Assembly (NCBI GenBank): GCA_003254925.1 | Contig: QANZ01018265.1 | Coordinates: forward strand, 72,212 to 136,211 | Length of the DNA: 64,000 nt | DNA from: Chamaecrista fasciculata | Taxonomy: Eukaryota; Streptophyta; Magnoliopsida; Fabales; Fabaceae | Direction of reading: 5' to 3' | Shown: in pieces, positions 12,060 to 23,758 of the stretch | Layout: the number at the start of each line of letters is the position of its first letter | Position numbering within the stretch: the stretch's first letter is position 1 | Position numbers and translations under genes: made by a program | The notes under the pieces: model-generated | What the model saw: only the letters and a program-made list of their open reading frames with translations | Database searches by the model: none | Told to the model about the DNA's origin: nothing

Positions 12060-13130
12060 ATTTACTGATATTAAAGGGGGATGGCATGAGGATGAAGCTT
12101 TTATTTTAATTTTATTGTTTGTTATATTTATGACTTGCTTTATTTTTGCTTTGAATTTGATTTAAAACAATATTTGATTTGATTTGAATCTTAAGATAAT
12201 GTTTAACTTAAATTATAAATTAAGATAATCATAATTTTTTGAATTTTCAAAGTAGGATACGGGTTTAAAATTTAATTTAAGTTTTAAGATAATAATATAA
12301 TATCAATATAATCTTTAATTTAAAGTTTGAATTAAGATCATGCGAAAATTTCGTTTAATTTTATATTGTGTTTTGTTACACATCTTTATTTCTTTCTTTC
12401 TCTCTCTTATTATAAAATGTTATAGGAGGTGAATAACATAACCACAAACTGTTAAATTGAAGTCCCTTTCTCCGATTTTTACTCTAATGGAGTTTTTGCA
12501 CTTGCATTCCATCTCTCGGACCACTTATTCGGCCTCTCGTTTTTATCTCTTTCGGGTTAGTTGTTTTTTCTCTTTGTTTTCCTTGAAGTTTTCTCTTTTC
12601 TTGTATGAATGTGAAACTTTCTCCTCTTCCCCCTTTAAAGATTTTAGAAGGTAATCTAGAGTCTTACTATTTTATATGCTTTCTTTTTTATCTTCACAAT
12701 GTATTGTCTTGAAGATCATTTCAAGTTTCATTGTGTGTGTTGTTTAAAAGAATTCCTATTTTTCTTCTATGTTCTATAATGGAGTTTAGACTCGTAATTA
12801 TGATTATTATTTTTTTGTGTTATGATCATTTGTAATATTATCTATTGAATGTTGTATATCTATTTCTCTTGATAAAATACGAATGGTAAGGTTTGCCATG
12901 CTGGATTAGGTGTTTATTGGACTATGGCCTAGGTTATTGGATTAATCAATTGGCTACTAGGCTAGGTGCAAGTCGAGATTGGATTAATTAAAATAAAGAG
13001 AAAAATAACTTAATTACTTTATATATTTATGATGAAACAGAGATCAATACTTTCGACAAAAGGAAGAAAAATTCTAAATGATATAATTGGGAAGGTAGAA
13101 TAATCTTGAAAGTTATGTTTGGATGGAGGG
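12060..13130. other. Non-coding AT-rich stretch
   Basis: I see no gene. Near 12890-12980 a short segment (ggtgtttattggactatggc) resembles the start of the tandem units that follow and may be a fragment of a further copy. Confidence 0.4.
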
Positions 13131-15300
13131 TCAAGTGAGCCCCAAGGATGATATGGCAAGGCTTGGCATGTTGTGGTGTTTATTGGGCTTAATGGCTAGG
13201 CGATTTAAACTATGATGTAATTATTGGGTTAATCAGTTGTCTATTAGGCTACGCGTCTAGGTTAGGTGATCTAGGTGACTAATAAGTTGAGTTACAATTA
13301 GGTTAGTTGAGCTGGGCCTAAAACATAAGTGCAAGTTATTGGGCTGGGGATAAAATTGTAAAAGAGTTGAGTGAACTTTTTTATTTTTTATTTGTAATTA
13401 ATCTTCACTCAAGATATCCATCATCCATAGTAGTAATTAATCTTTTCATTGGCTTGTAACCACCTCGAAGGGCAAGATAGTTGGCCCATAAATTTAAGAT
13501 TGCTTCATAATAATTAAATCTCTGACATTTAATTAAGAGTAGACAAGTCTCTATCACTTAACTTTACCCCTTGAATTAAATTGAGTGAACTTTATAATAT
13601 AAAGGGACTAAATTTTAATAAATCTAATTTTTTTATACTATAAAAGATATTAATAATCATTAACATTTGTTATAATCATTATAGTTAATAATCTATTAAT
13701 ATATATATTATCTTAAATTATTTCATTATATTAAAAAATAAATTAACCAAAACAATATGTTGACATTTTTTTATAATTAAATAATCCTATGTTAATAGTT
13801 ATTAGTGTATTTTAATTATATTTTAGTTTTAATGTAATATTTTTTATATTATAAAAAGCTAAAATATATATTTGATTTAACTGGTAAGATGCTAAAATCA
13901 TCATCCAATCCATGTCATTCTGCTTAGGTTCATGCCATTTAATTTGGTATTAATTAGATAGTTGGACAAATTAAATGATACAATGTATTTTCTAATCTGT
14001 AGATTTTCTATCATTATTTTTCCTTTTAAGATTTCATAATTATCACAAAAAAAATTATAAGACTTATTCTCTAATCTGTAGTTCTGTATAAGACTCGCAA
14101 ATATAATGCCATAAGAACATGCATCATAAAAAAGAATTGAAGAATGAAATCAATATATATATATATATATACTAGGGGCTTTGCGTGCCCTAACGGGCAC
14201 ACAAATATTAGTGATCAAAATGAAATTGATAGTAAACATTATGGACCCAAGTGAGGTTTTGGCCCAAAAAAATAAACTTAAAGTTTAGCCTAAAGTTGAA
14301 AAAGAAGGACGACCAGAAAGGGGTGGAGCTATATAATATAAGATATATATATATATATATATTATATTGGCTTTGTGCAAATATTCTGCGAGTGTCCCAT
14401 GTCATAGAAGCTTTATAATTTTTTTCTACACAGTTTTCAAAAATCTTTAAGTTAGGAAACAAATTTTCTGGCCGTCTCAAGCATTAAACAACCGAAAATT
14501 ACAAGGAAAATGAATAAAAGAATACACTGTATTATTTCTTTTCCAAATGAATGAACATTGTTTCTTAGCTTCTAAATTCTAATCATACTATCAGGTTCAA
14601 AGTATATGTGATTGTATAGTACTATAATATAGTATGTGATAATGTGTAAGGGAAAACAATTAAGGGGTGAGAGTAAACATTTTATTTATTTATTAAATGC
14701 CTTAATTAAAATTTTATACTTTTTTTTACATGGTATTTTGTGTAATGGTAAATAAAATAAAAGCATTAATTGTAATATGCATTAAAATCACTATATTCAT
14801 GCATTATTATATATATAATGCTATTAACATGTGCAAAAATTTAACCTTAGTTGGAGCTTTTGATTTGGCAAAAAAACAAATATATAAAAACTTGATTATT
14901 TTATAGATTTTTTCAGGGTAATCCCTTGGCGAGATATAGAAAGGTATTCCAACCAAACGGAACAAAAAACAAGGAATAATGAATGAAAATGATTTCTTGG
15001 CTTCTAATCGTATTGTGTTTAAAGAATCGAAGTACATGTATTGTATAATATTAGTATATGATATCATGAAAGGAAAGTATTAAGGTGAGGGAGTATTTAT
15101 AAAAACACTTAAATTTGATACTCCTTATATTTTTTAGACGGGATTTTGTATAATGGTAAATAAAATAAAATAATTAATTGTAGTACCAATATATATATAT
15201 ATATATATATATTACCAAAATCATTGAAATGTATATAATAAAAGTTTCTTATTAATATATTTAATCCTATTAACTTGTGTAAAAATCTTACCATAATTAG
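13131..15300. repeat. Tandem duplication, unit A (about 2.2 kb)
   Basis: This segment and 15560-17655 match each other in the same order along their lengths. Shared landmarks are ggtgtttattgggct, caagttattg, ttaaccaaaacaatatg-type sequence, ttcatgccattt, caaatattctg(c/t)gagtgtccca and ggaaaacaattaaggggtgag. They are diverged by substitutions and small indels. Unit A contains an extra insertion near 14040-14365, including a Helitron-like element. Within each unit a module of about 300 bases itself occurs twice. Confidence 0.75.
14172..14343 (-). mobile_element. Short non-autonomous Helitron candidate
   Basis: On the minus strand the segment starts TCTTATATTATATAG and ends GTGCCCGTTAGGGCAC, then GCAAAGCCC, then CTAG. 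A short GC-rich hairpin about ten bases before a CTRR terminus, a TC start, and insertion between A and T in a TA run are the known marks of Helitrons. The partner unit B lacks this segment, showing that it is an insertion. The 172-bp length makes it a minimal derivative. Confidence 0.5.
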
Positions 15301-16784
15301 ACTTCTTGTAGAAGTCCTACACTACACTATTTGGTTAAAAAAACTTCTAATTCTACATATAATCACGTAATTCTCTCATTTTGAAAACTTTTTTTGGAGT
15401 GAGTTAGACTTTTCTACATGGTATTAGAGTCAGTTTGGCATGTGAGATGTATGAACTTTGCAGTAGGTTGTCCTGGGAATAACTTATTGGTTTCACGCTC
15501 CTAATATCAGGTGTGAGGGGGACGTGTAGAAGTTTCACATTGCTTGGTTAAGCTTAATCATGTCCCAATAATGACTTGGCAAGTGGGCTAGGTGTTTATT
15601 GGGCTTTGGTAGGCAATTTGGACTCGGCTTAATGGGCTACTGGGCAATGTGGCTAGCTCTAAGTTAGGTAAGCTTAGATGTGTGTGTATTGGTTAGGTGG
15701 CTAATAATTAAGTTCCGTTACACTTAGGTTAGGTGAGTTTGGCTTAAATCATAGGTTCAAGTTATTGAGCTAGGGACCAAAATACAAAGAACTTTTGTGA
15801 ATTTTATGATAGAAAGGGGGCCAATTTCAATAAACCTAATTCTTCTTACAACATAAAAGTTATAAATAATCCAATATATATAATCTAATAATTGTTAAAA
15901 TTTGTTACCATCTTAATCTATTTCATTATATTAAAAGAATAAGTTAACCAGAACAATATGTTAACATATTTTCTATAATTAAATAGTCATATATTAATAG
16001 TTATTAATGTATTTTGATTATATTTTATTTATTTATAATGTAATATTTTTTTATATTATATAAAAATTTAAAATATATTTAGTTTAATTCGTAAGATTTT
16101 ACTGTTTACAATCCGAATTTAATTACTTTACTCATAAATTTACTTGAAGTCTTAGATTTGATAATCTTAAAGGAATTTATACCTTCAGGAGCACCATTTT
16201 AAGATAAAATCTATTTATTTAAATTTTGACATGGAATAATCCATTAATCAATATTCTTATACAGCAACTTCACAAAAGCTGTTTTGATTAAGAGTGGATC
16301 ACTACACTATTCAAAATTGATAGACACCCCATCTAGAGAAGCAACAAGCAATTAAATATATTAATGATGCATGATAATTAATCTGGGTTAATAATATACT
16401 GGTAATTTTGGATTGTATTTGACATACTAGGAATGAAATTATTTGAACATGTTAAAATCATCATCCAATTCCATGTTATTCTGCTAATTAGATTCATGCC
16501 ATTTGGTATTAGATAGTTGGACTAATTAAGTGATACAATGTATTATATAACCATGATTTGCCTTATATCCTATTTGGATTTTCTATCATTATTTTTCCCT
16601 TTTTTTCTTTGTGCAAATATTCTGTGAGTGTCCCATATAATAGATGCTTTATAATTTTTGCTATAAGCAGTTTGCAAAATCTTTAGGTTAGGGAACAAAT
16701 TTTCTGACAGTACAGTCTATTCTCTAGCACTAAACAAAAGAAAATGAATAAAGGAATACAATGCACCATTTCTTTACAACCTCT

Positions 16785-16833
16785 AGATGAATGAACATTG
16801 TTTTTTTTTTTTTGGGCCAAGATGAATGAACAT
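16785..16833. mobile_element. About 21-bp poly(T) micro-insertion with target duplication
   Basis: The sequence agatgaatgaacat occurs at 16785-16798 and 16820-16833, separated only by a T run and gggcca. The unit A equivalent (near 14550) has a single copy and no T run. Confidence 0.65.
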
Positions 16834-17485
16834 CGTTTCTTAGCTTCTAATCATATTACTATTAAGTTCAAATTATGTGATTGTATAATACTATAATATT
16901 AGTATTTGATAATGTGTAAGGAAAACAATTAAGGGGTGAGAGTAAACATTTTATTTATTTTTTAAATGGCTTGATTAAAATTTGATACAACTTACTTTTT
17001 TTTACATGATATTTTGTATAATGGTAAATATAATAAAAGCACTAATTGTAATACACATTAAGATCACTATTATCATTTATTATTATATATAATGCTATTA
17101 ACCTGTGCAAAAGTTTAACCATATACAGTTGGAGTCGGAGCTATTTATTTGGTCATACAACAAATAAATAAAAAAAAAAGTCATATTATCATTTGAATAT
17201 AACGAGAAAAAATCTGATTATTACATAGATTTTTCTCGGGGTAATTCCTTGGCGAGATGTAGAAAGATATTCTGGCCAAAAGGAACCAAAATCAAGAAAC
17301 AATGAATGAAAATGTTTTCTATGCTTCTATATGCTTCTAATCGTTCATTAAGTTCAAAGAATCAAAGTACATGTGATTATTGTATAATATTAGTGTATGA
17401 TAAGGTGAAATGTTTATTAAGGGGAGGGAGTAAATTTTCTATTTTTTTAAATCACTTAATACAAGTTTGATACACCTTATATTCT

Positions 17486-17526
17486 TTTAGATGAGATTTT
17501 TTTTGGTTGAATTTAGATGAGATTTT
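17486..17526. mobile_element. 11-bp micro-insertion with 15-bp target duplication
   Basis: The 15-mer tttagatgagatttt occurs at 17486-17500 and 17512-17526, with only ttttggttgaa between. Unit A has one copy of this site (near 15134). Confidence 0.55.
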
Positions 17527-17655
17527 CCATAATGGTAAATGAAACAAAGTAAGTAATTGTAGGACCAATCAAAAAATATATAATAAAAGCTTCTAATTAA
17601 TATATTTAATGTTATTAGCTTGTGTAAAAATCTAACCATAGTTAGGATTTTTGAC

Positions 17656-18465
17656 CAAATCAGAAAACGGACCACATTATCATTTAAATAGAGAGAGAAA
17701 AACCTAGTTATATTATAGCTCCTTTTTAGGGTAGCCTCTTCTTGGCGAGGCGCAGAGAAATACTTTCGACGAAAATAAAAGAAATCGAAATTCTTTTGTT
17801 CGAAGTTGATCGCTGGGTGATATAATTGAGGGGGTCAAATCAAATTTGAGATTTAAAGCTCATCAAATGCGGTGTTGCGAATCGATTATTTGAGTATAGG
17901 TAAGATTTTATATTCAAAAAGAAAATCTTATTATGCTGTAATAGAATATAATGAGTTCTCTATCTTCTTTATTATGAAGCTCTTTGATAATGGTAGAATT
18001 TAAGGTTTAAGGTTTTTCATCAATACAATTGAAATCGAGTATATTGTATTACAATGTTTGTAGTTTGTCTAAATTTGTTAGAACTTAGACCTTGAGCAAG
18101 TGGTTTTGGTTGTTTTGAAACTCTTGAAATGTTTGTTTGTAGCTTTCTAAATGTAAGTGTAGTTTTTCTTTGATCCCTGTTTATTATTTGATAAATAGTT
18201 TGAGTGAGAATGTACTCTCAAGAGAATCACCTTGTGCCTTTCGTTTTTATAATACTAAGAAAAGTATGGTGTTGTCATTTGCTTATTCACAGTGCTTCCT
18301 AGTTTTTTTAGTGATAAATCATATACTAGTGGTTCTTTTTTTCTTTTATGGTTTGTTATTGAGGACATGAAAATCTATAGAGAATCTCTTTCTTTCTTTC
18401 TCATGTGGGTGCAAATATTGGTTTTCAGATCCTCATTATTATCACCCAAATAAGAGTAATTAAGG
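17656..18465 (+). promoter_or_regulatory. DnaJ gene 5' leader with a probable 5'-UTR intron (17900-18428)
   Basis: A good splice donor (tatag|gtaag at 17899/17900) and acceptor (gttttcag at 18428) bracket a T-rich stretch typical of a plant leader intron, and the ATG follows 37 bases after the acceptor. The same leader and intron are recognisable in the decayed copy downstream (about 21800-22820). Confidence 0.5.
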
Positions 18466-20820
18466 ATGGAATGCAATAAAGAAGATGCCATGAAGGCTAA
18501 GGAGATTGCAGAGAAGAAGATTTCAGAGAAGGATGTTGCAGGGGCTAAAAAGTTTGCCTTGAAGGCTCTAAACTTATATCCTAATCTTGAAGGTCTTGCT
18601 CAGCTATTGGCTACAATTGAAGTTTATGTCTCTGCTGAAAGAAAAAGAGCCAATGGGGAAATTGATTGGTATGGTGTCCTTGGAATAGGACCTTTAGCTG
18701 ATGATGAAACCATTCGAAGGAGTTTTAGAAAATTGGCTCTATCTCTTCACCCTGATAAAAACAAATCAGTAGGTGCACTTGGGGCTTTTCAACTCATCTC
18801 TCAAGCATGGGATTTACTCTCTGACAAATCTAAAAAGAGCTCTTATGATCAAAGTTGCATTACCTCTAGTGTTGTTGGAGGAAACCCAAAAGGGCAAAAT
18901 AATGGTAATGCCTTTCATTTCAAGACTAGTGTTTTTGAAACATTTTGGACCATGTGCATTTTTTGCAAGACACATTTTGAGTACCATAAGCTTTATTGCA
19001 ACACCTCTATTGTTTGCAACCATTGTGGTAAGCCTTTTTTGGCTTTTGAGGCACCAAGATCATCACCAGATATGTACAAGAATGCTTCAACAATTCCTCA
19101 GATGATGCAACATAAGAATGCTTCAACAATTCATCAAATGATGCAAAGCAAGAATGCTTCAACAATTCCTCAGATGATGCAGCAACGTGAGAGATCCTCC
19201 AACTTAAACCAAATGCAAAGAAACTCCAATTTTTCAGCTGGAAGAACAATGATGCCGCCAACTTCTACTGTGAAGTCATCATCAAACACTTTCTTTATGC
19301 CTGAAGGTGCTAATATTTCCGGTGGTATCTCGACATCATCGGCTTCCTTTGTTGGCATAGCTTCTAATAATGATTTCAGTTTTTCATCTAAAACTAAGCA
19401 GGCTTGTGTTGGGAATAATCATGTTGGTGCCGGTTCAACTTTTCAATCCTCTCAGTTTGGTCCCAAACCTGCTAAACCTGCTGTAAAAAGAGAAAGGCCA
19501 AAGAAAAAAAGGCACATAGATGAACATAGTGGAGCAGATAAGGATACAAGAGATAGTGAAGTGAAAGAGATGCCATCCCAAAATGCAGGAACTTACAAAC
19601 GCAATAGAACAATGAGGGACATAGCGCGACAACGACAAATGAAGAACTTTTTGGTGGAATTGGCTAAGAAGAATATTCTAAAAAAGCTTGATGAATTGAG
19701 AGTTTCTTCGCCACCAAAGGATTCAGACAAGTCAAAAAAGAATACTCATCATGAGGAAAGTAAACAGAAGGACAAAGAAAGGAGTAGGAGTGATGATGTA
19801 AAATCTTGTGTAGAGAAACCTCAGGAGCTTGCTGGTTTTGAGATTTTGGGAAAAAAACCTTCCAATGCAGATAATGCTGATAATTCTGCTTCTAAGGAGA
19901 TTGATGATGAGTCTCTATCTATGAGTGTTCCAGATCCAGACTTTCATGATTTTGATGATGATCGCACTGAAAAGGCCTTTGGTGAGAATCAAGTGTGGGC
20001 TGTTTATGATAATGAAGACGGTATGCCTCGTTATTATGCTCTTATCCATTATGTAATCTCAGTAAAACCATTGAAGCTGAAGATTAGCTGGCTGAATTCT
20101 AAGAGCAATGATGAATTTGCTCCAATTAAGTGGGTTGGTTCTGGATTTCCCAAGACTTGTGGCGATTTTCGAATAGGCAAGCATGAACTCTATACTTCTC
20201 TTAATTCCTTTTCTCATAAGGTTAAGTGGAAAAGAAGTGTGAGAGGGATTGTAAATATATTTCCAAAGAAGGGGGATGTTTGGGCTTTGTATAGGAATTG
20301 GTCCCTTGATTGGAATGAACTCACTGCAGATGAAATCATACATGAATATGATATGGTTGAAGTGCTTGAAGACTATAGTGAGGAACAAGGTGTGAATGTG
20401 GTTCCTCTTGTTAAAGTTGTTGGTTTCAAGACCGTGTTTCGCCGGCGAAAAGATCCTATACATATTAGGAACATTCCAAGGGTTGAGATGTTTCGCCTAT
20501 CTCACCAGGTACCTTCATACTTGCTCACAGGTCAAGAAGGTCCTAATGCTCCTACAGGTTGCTTAGAGCTTGATCCTGCTTCTACACCTATGGAACTTCT
20601 TCAAGTTGAAACACAAGATCCAGAGCAAGATGATGCACAAATGACAGAAAATGAGGTGGCTGAAACAACTCAGAAAGAAGAAGCTTCTGCAGAGAAAATG
20701 AGAGCTGGTCCGGCGACTAAGAAGATATGTAGGGTAAACGGTTTTATTGTATATGAGCGGCAACGTCTAAAGAAAGATAGAGTGAAAAAACGAGCAATTC
20801 GGTCATTGAAAGATCATTGA
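18466..20820 (+). CDS. DnaJ (J-domain) protein with DUF3444
   Basis: A single coding exon of 784 residues. Residues 1-62 are the helical N-terminal region of this plant family (EDAMKAKEIAEKKI). The J domain spans about 65-129 with an intact HPD at 95-97. A Cys-rich patch follows (C164-x2-C167, C178, C184-x2-C187). Residues 205-240 are three tandem copies of a 12-residue unit (KNASTIPQMMQH-type). A long Lys/Ser-rich, probably nuclear-targeted middle leads to DUF3444 at about 500-700 (GENQVWAVYDNEDGMPRYYA). The J domain should stimulate an Hsp70 partner; clients are unknown. The ATG at 18466 begins the conserved MECNKEDA start. The last 13 residues (from about residue 772) and the TGA are contributed by an inserted MITE. 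A decayed copy of the gene lies immediately downstream. Confidence 0.9.
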   Translation: MECNKEDAMKAKEIAEKKISEKDVAGAKKFALKALNLYPNLEGLAQLLATIEVYVSAERKRANGEIDWYGVLGIGPLADDETIRRSFRKLALSLHPDKNKSVGALGAFQLISQAWDLLSDKSKKSSYDQSCITSSVVGGNPKGQNNGNAFHFKTSVFETFWTMCIFCKTHFEYHKLYCNTSIVCNHCGKPFLAFEAPRSSPDMYKNASTIPQMMQHKNASTIHQMMQSKNASTIPQMMQQRERSSNLNQMQRNSNFSAGRTMMPPTSTVKSSSNTFFMPEGANISGGISTSSASFVGIASNNDFSFSSKTKQACVGNNHVGAGSTFQSSQFGPKPAKPAVKRERPKKKRHIDEHSGADKDTRDSEVKEMPSQNAGTYKRNRTMRDIARQRQMKNFLVELAKKNILKKLDELRVSSPPKDSDKSKKNTHHEESKQKDKERSRSDDVKSCVEKPQELAGFEILGKKPSNADNADNSASKEIDDESLSMSVPDPDFHDFDDDRTEKAFGENQVWAVYDNEDGMPRYYALIHYVISVKPLKLKISWLNSKSNDEFAPIKWVGSGFPKTCGDFRIGKHELYTSLNSFSHKVKWKRSVRGIVNIFPKKGDVWALYRNWSLDWNELTADEIIHEYDMVEVLEDYSEEQGVNVVPLVKVVGFKTVFRRRKDPIHIRNIPRVEMFRLSHQVPSYLLTGQEGPNAPTGCLELDPASTPMELLQVETQDPEQDDAQMTENEVAETTQKEEASAEKMRAGPATKKICRVNGFIVYERQRLKKDRVKKRAIRSLKDH

Positions 20821-20981
20821 ACTGACAACTCGATCTTTGTAAAATTGAAATATATAATTCAGTCCCTGAAATGTGTATACCGTTTAGTTGTCTTTTCAAG
20901 GACTAAACTATGTATTTCAGTTTTTCAAAAATCAAGTTGTCAGCTTGTTGATTTTCTAGAGACTAAGTTATTAGTTTACTG
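20780..20981. mobile_element. MITE overlapping the 3' end of the DnaJ coding region
   Basis: The 9-mer agaaagata occurs at 20771-20779 and 20982-20990, flanking 202 bp. The arms (ttcggtcattgaaagatc..., right side ...gactaagttattagtttact) match the elements at 23487-23758, 26336-26570 and 26603-26871. A 9-bp target duplication fits a Mutator-type MITE. It begins inside codon 772 of the DnaJ gene. Confidence 0.85.
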
Positions 20982-22174
20982 AGAAAGATATGTAAAATGG
21001 CAAGTAGGTTTCTAGTGTAATCTGCTTTAGCTTTGAGGAATAGTTTCCTCCATTTATAATTTGGAAGTCGTTAAGATAGCAAATAGAAATCTCGACAATC
21101 CATAGCTTATAATCACCTATTCTATGTAAATCAGTACAACTTCTGGTTATGTTCTCTAATGCTTTATGTTTTTAGTCAATGAGAATATGGACATGACCAT
21201 CATTTTAGACAATGATATATTTAGATGAATTTATTATATTTTCTTTTCATTGATTAAGCTGTAGTGGTTTACTGGTTTTCCATTAACAATTGAAAAGATC
21301 ATGTGATTGTATAATATTTGTTCGTGACAAAGTGAAAGGAAAGTATTAGACAGGGAGTACATACTCTATTTTTTTTTTAAATGGCTTAAATAAATTTTGG
21401 TACAACTTTTTTTTCTTCGAAAACCAGCTTTTCTTTTGGTGGATGAAAAAAAAAAAGATTTTATGTAAGGGTAAATGAAATAAAGACATTAATTGTAGAA
21501 CCCATTAAAGTCTCTATAGTTAAATGTGAATATTTAATATTCTTGGGCATCAATTATTAATATATTTAATTTAATGCTATTAACTTTTGTGAAAAACAAA
21601 CTGTCGTTAGGAATATTTTGACCTGGTCCGAAAAGGCCATTTCCTCATTTAAAAATAGAAAAAAAAACACAGTTATTTCATAACTATTTTTTAGAGTAAT
21701 CTCTTTTTTCCAAGGCTAAAAAAAAAATCTTTTCTAAAAGAAATTGAAATCAAAATTGTTTTTTATGAAATTGATCTAAGTAATATAACTTAGGGGTGAA
21801 ACAAAAATTGAGATCTAAACTCATCGAATGGGGTGCTACAAAGTAATTAGTTGACAATAGGTAAAATTTCATATCCACTTCGAAATTCTTATCCTTCTAT
21901 AATGGAATATAATGACTTTTTTATTTTGTTATGAAGCTTGTTGATGATGTTATGATATAAAGTTTTGAATCAATACTATTCAAATTGGGCAACTGAATTA
22001 AAATTTTTATTTTGTTAAAATTTCAACCTTGAGAAAATTAGTTTTGGTTATTTTGAATCTCTTGAAATATATATTTACAATCTCCTAAATTTGAATGTAG
22101 TTTCGCTTTTGTCTTTTTTTTTTATTTGATTGTTTATAATTGATTAAGTAGTTTGAGTGTGAATATACTTTTTG

Positions 22175-22605
22175 TGGTAATAATTTGCTTGTTGAGTTGT
22201 GGGCCATTTTCCTTTGTATTGTTTTAGCTAGAGAAGAAAACTTTGATCCCATTATTGTTGAGTCAGATTGCTTATTGTTTCTCTTTTAAATTCTGAACAA
22301 GCTGCTTCTTCGCATCATTATGCTTCCATAATCAATCTTTGCAGGTCAAAACTCGCCGAATTCAGTGATTTCAAAGTGGTCCATGTTGTGCGTGAAGGGA
22401 ACAAAGTTGTTGACAAGGTGGCAGTGTTTGCTAGAAATTCTAAGACTTATTATGTTGTTTTTGATTTTATGCCCGTCTTTTTGAGTGCATTTGCACTGGC
22501 TGATTGTATGGGCGTAGGTTACCCACGCTTAGTTGGCGTTGAATAAAGTGTATGTTGAACCTTTTGTTTTAATGCTATTGTTCCCTTTCACGAAAAAAAA
22601 AAAAA
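22175..22605 (+). mobile_element. LINE 3' fragment: RNase H C-terminus and poly(A)
   Basis: A truncated non-LTR retrotransposon lies inside the DnaJ pseudogene. It encodes the end of a plant-type RNase H domain (FDPIIVESDCL, then LLNSEQAASSH, FKVVHVVREGNKVVDKVAVF) with a stop at 22544-22546, a short 3' tail and a poly(A) run at about 22593-22605. There is a one-base frame break near 22268, so even this remnant is inactive. The 5' boundary is approximate. Confidence 0.8.
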
Positions 22606-23486
22606 CAATTTTGAAACAATTTTTTTTGGGTGTTATGCCATTGAAAATTTGTCATGCTTCCCATTTTTTCTTTGCAATAAACCATACACTAGGTCACTAG
22701 TGGTTCATTTTGTTACAAAAAAAACTTTCATTTTTCTATAATATGTAATTGGGGAAGATAGTGATAATTAAGCATGTGAAAATCTATAGAAAGTCTCAAT
22801 CTGTGCAATATGTTAATCTTATTACGGAAGTCCATAACTTTGGGAATTAATGTACCAAACTTAATAAAACTCGAATTGATATTTCTACTGGTTTATTAAT
22901 TACTATACCATTCTTTCTCTGAATGTTTATTTTTTTTCTTGCATTTGTTGATAGAGCAATTGCATTTTTGGCCTCATCATTTCGGTCGGATCTAACTATT
23001 TCTTTTTATTAGAATTCTACGATTGAATGAAGCAACTTTATTGTGGACATCAGTTTATCATGTTGCGAGTGTTTTTTTAGTTTTTCACGAATATTTTTCA
23101 TTAGAGGTACATTAACGATATTAAATGTGAACACTTCTTTTATCAGAAATTAAAATATGAATTCACCATAGTATAAAAGAGTAGTTCCTTTTGTTAGATT
23201 CAACGGTTCTCAAGCATAGAGTTCAATGCATAAGTCAAAAGGATCATTTATGTCCAAAACTGAAATGGTATGATTATACGTGAAAAAAAAATCCTACTAG
23301 GAAGCATAGCTTATGCACTAATAATATGTCAAAATATTTTCTTTAGTTTCTTTAATACTGCTAATTGGTAAGATAAATATTAAAGACCTTAGAAGTATAC
23401 TCCGATCCATTTCTTTTGCAATCGTGAAACTAACATTTTGGACCGTGTGCAATACATAGGACACATTTTGAGTACCACATAATTTA

Positions 23487-23758
23487 GAGCAAATTAATAA
23501 TTTGATTCTTAAAAGATTATTGAGTTAACAATTTTGTTCATAAAAACTTGAAATATACAGTTTAGTCCTTGAAAGAATCAAACATTATATTTCTTAGTCT
23601 CTGAAAAATCAAACAATATACTCTTTAATCCATGAAAATGACTAAATAGTATATTATCTGGTTCTTTCAGAGACTTAATTATGTATTTCAATATTTGAGG
23701 AATTGATAATTATCAACTTGATAATATTTTAAAAATTGAATTATGAAATTAATTACTC
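23487..23758. mobile_element. MITE (GAGTAAATTAAT family) inside the DnaJ pseudogene
   Basis: The element begins gagcaaattaataatttg and ends gaaattaattactc, with inverted arms containing 'tttagtccttgaaag' phrases. It splits the pseudogene's Cys-rich region. It belongs to the same family as the element in the DnaJ stop region, but here the target duplication has decayed. Confidence 0.7.

Larger units (their letters stand above)
15560..17655. repeat. Tandem duplication, unit B (about 2.1 kb)
   Basis: This is the second copy of the 13131-15300 unit. It ends directly in the DnaJ gene's upstream region. It carries two micro-insertions of its own (16785-16833 and 17486-17526) that are absent from unit A and therefore arose after the duplication. 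Confidence 0.75.
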
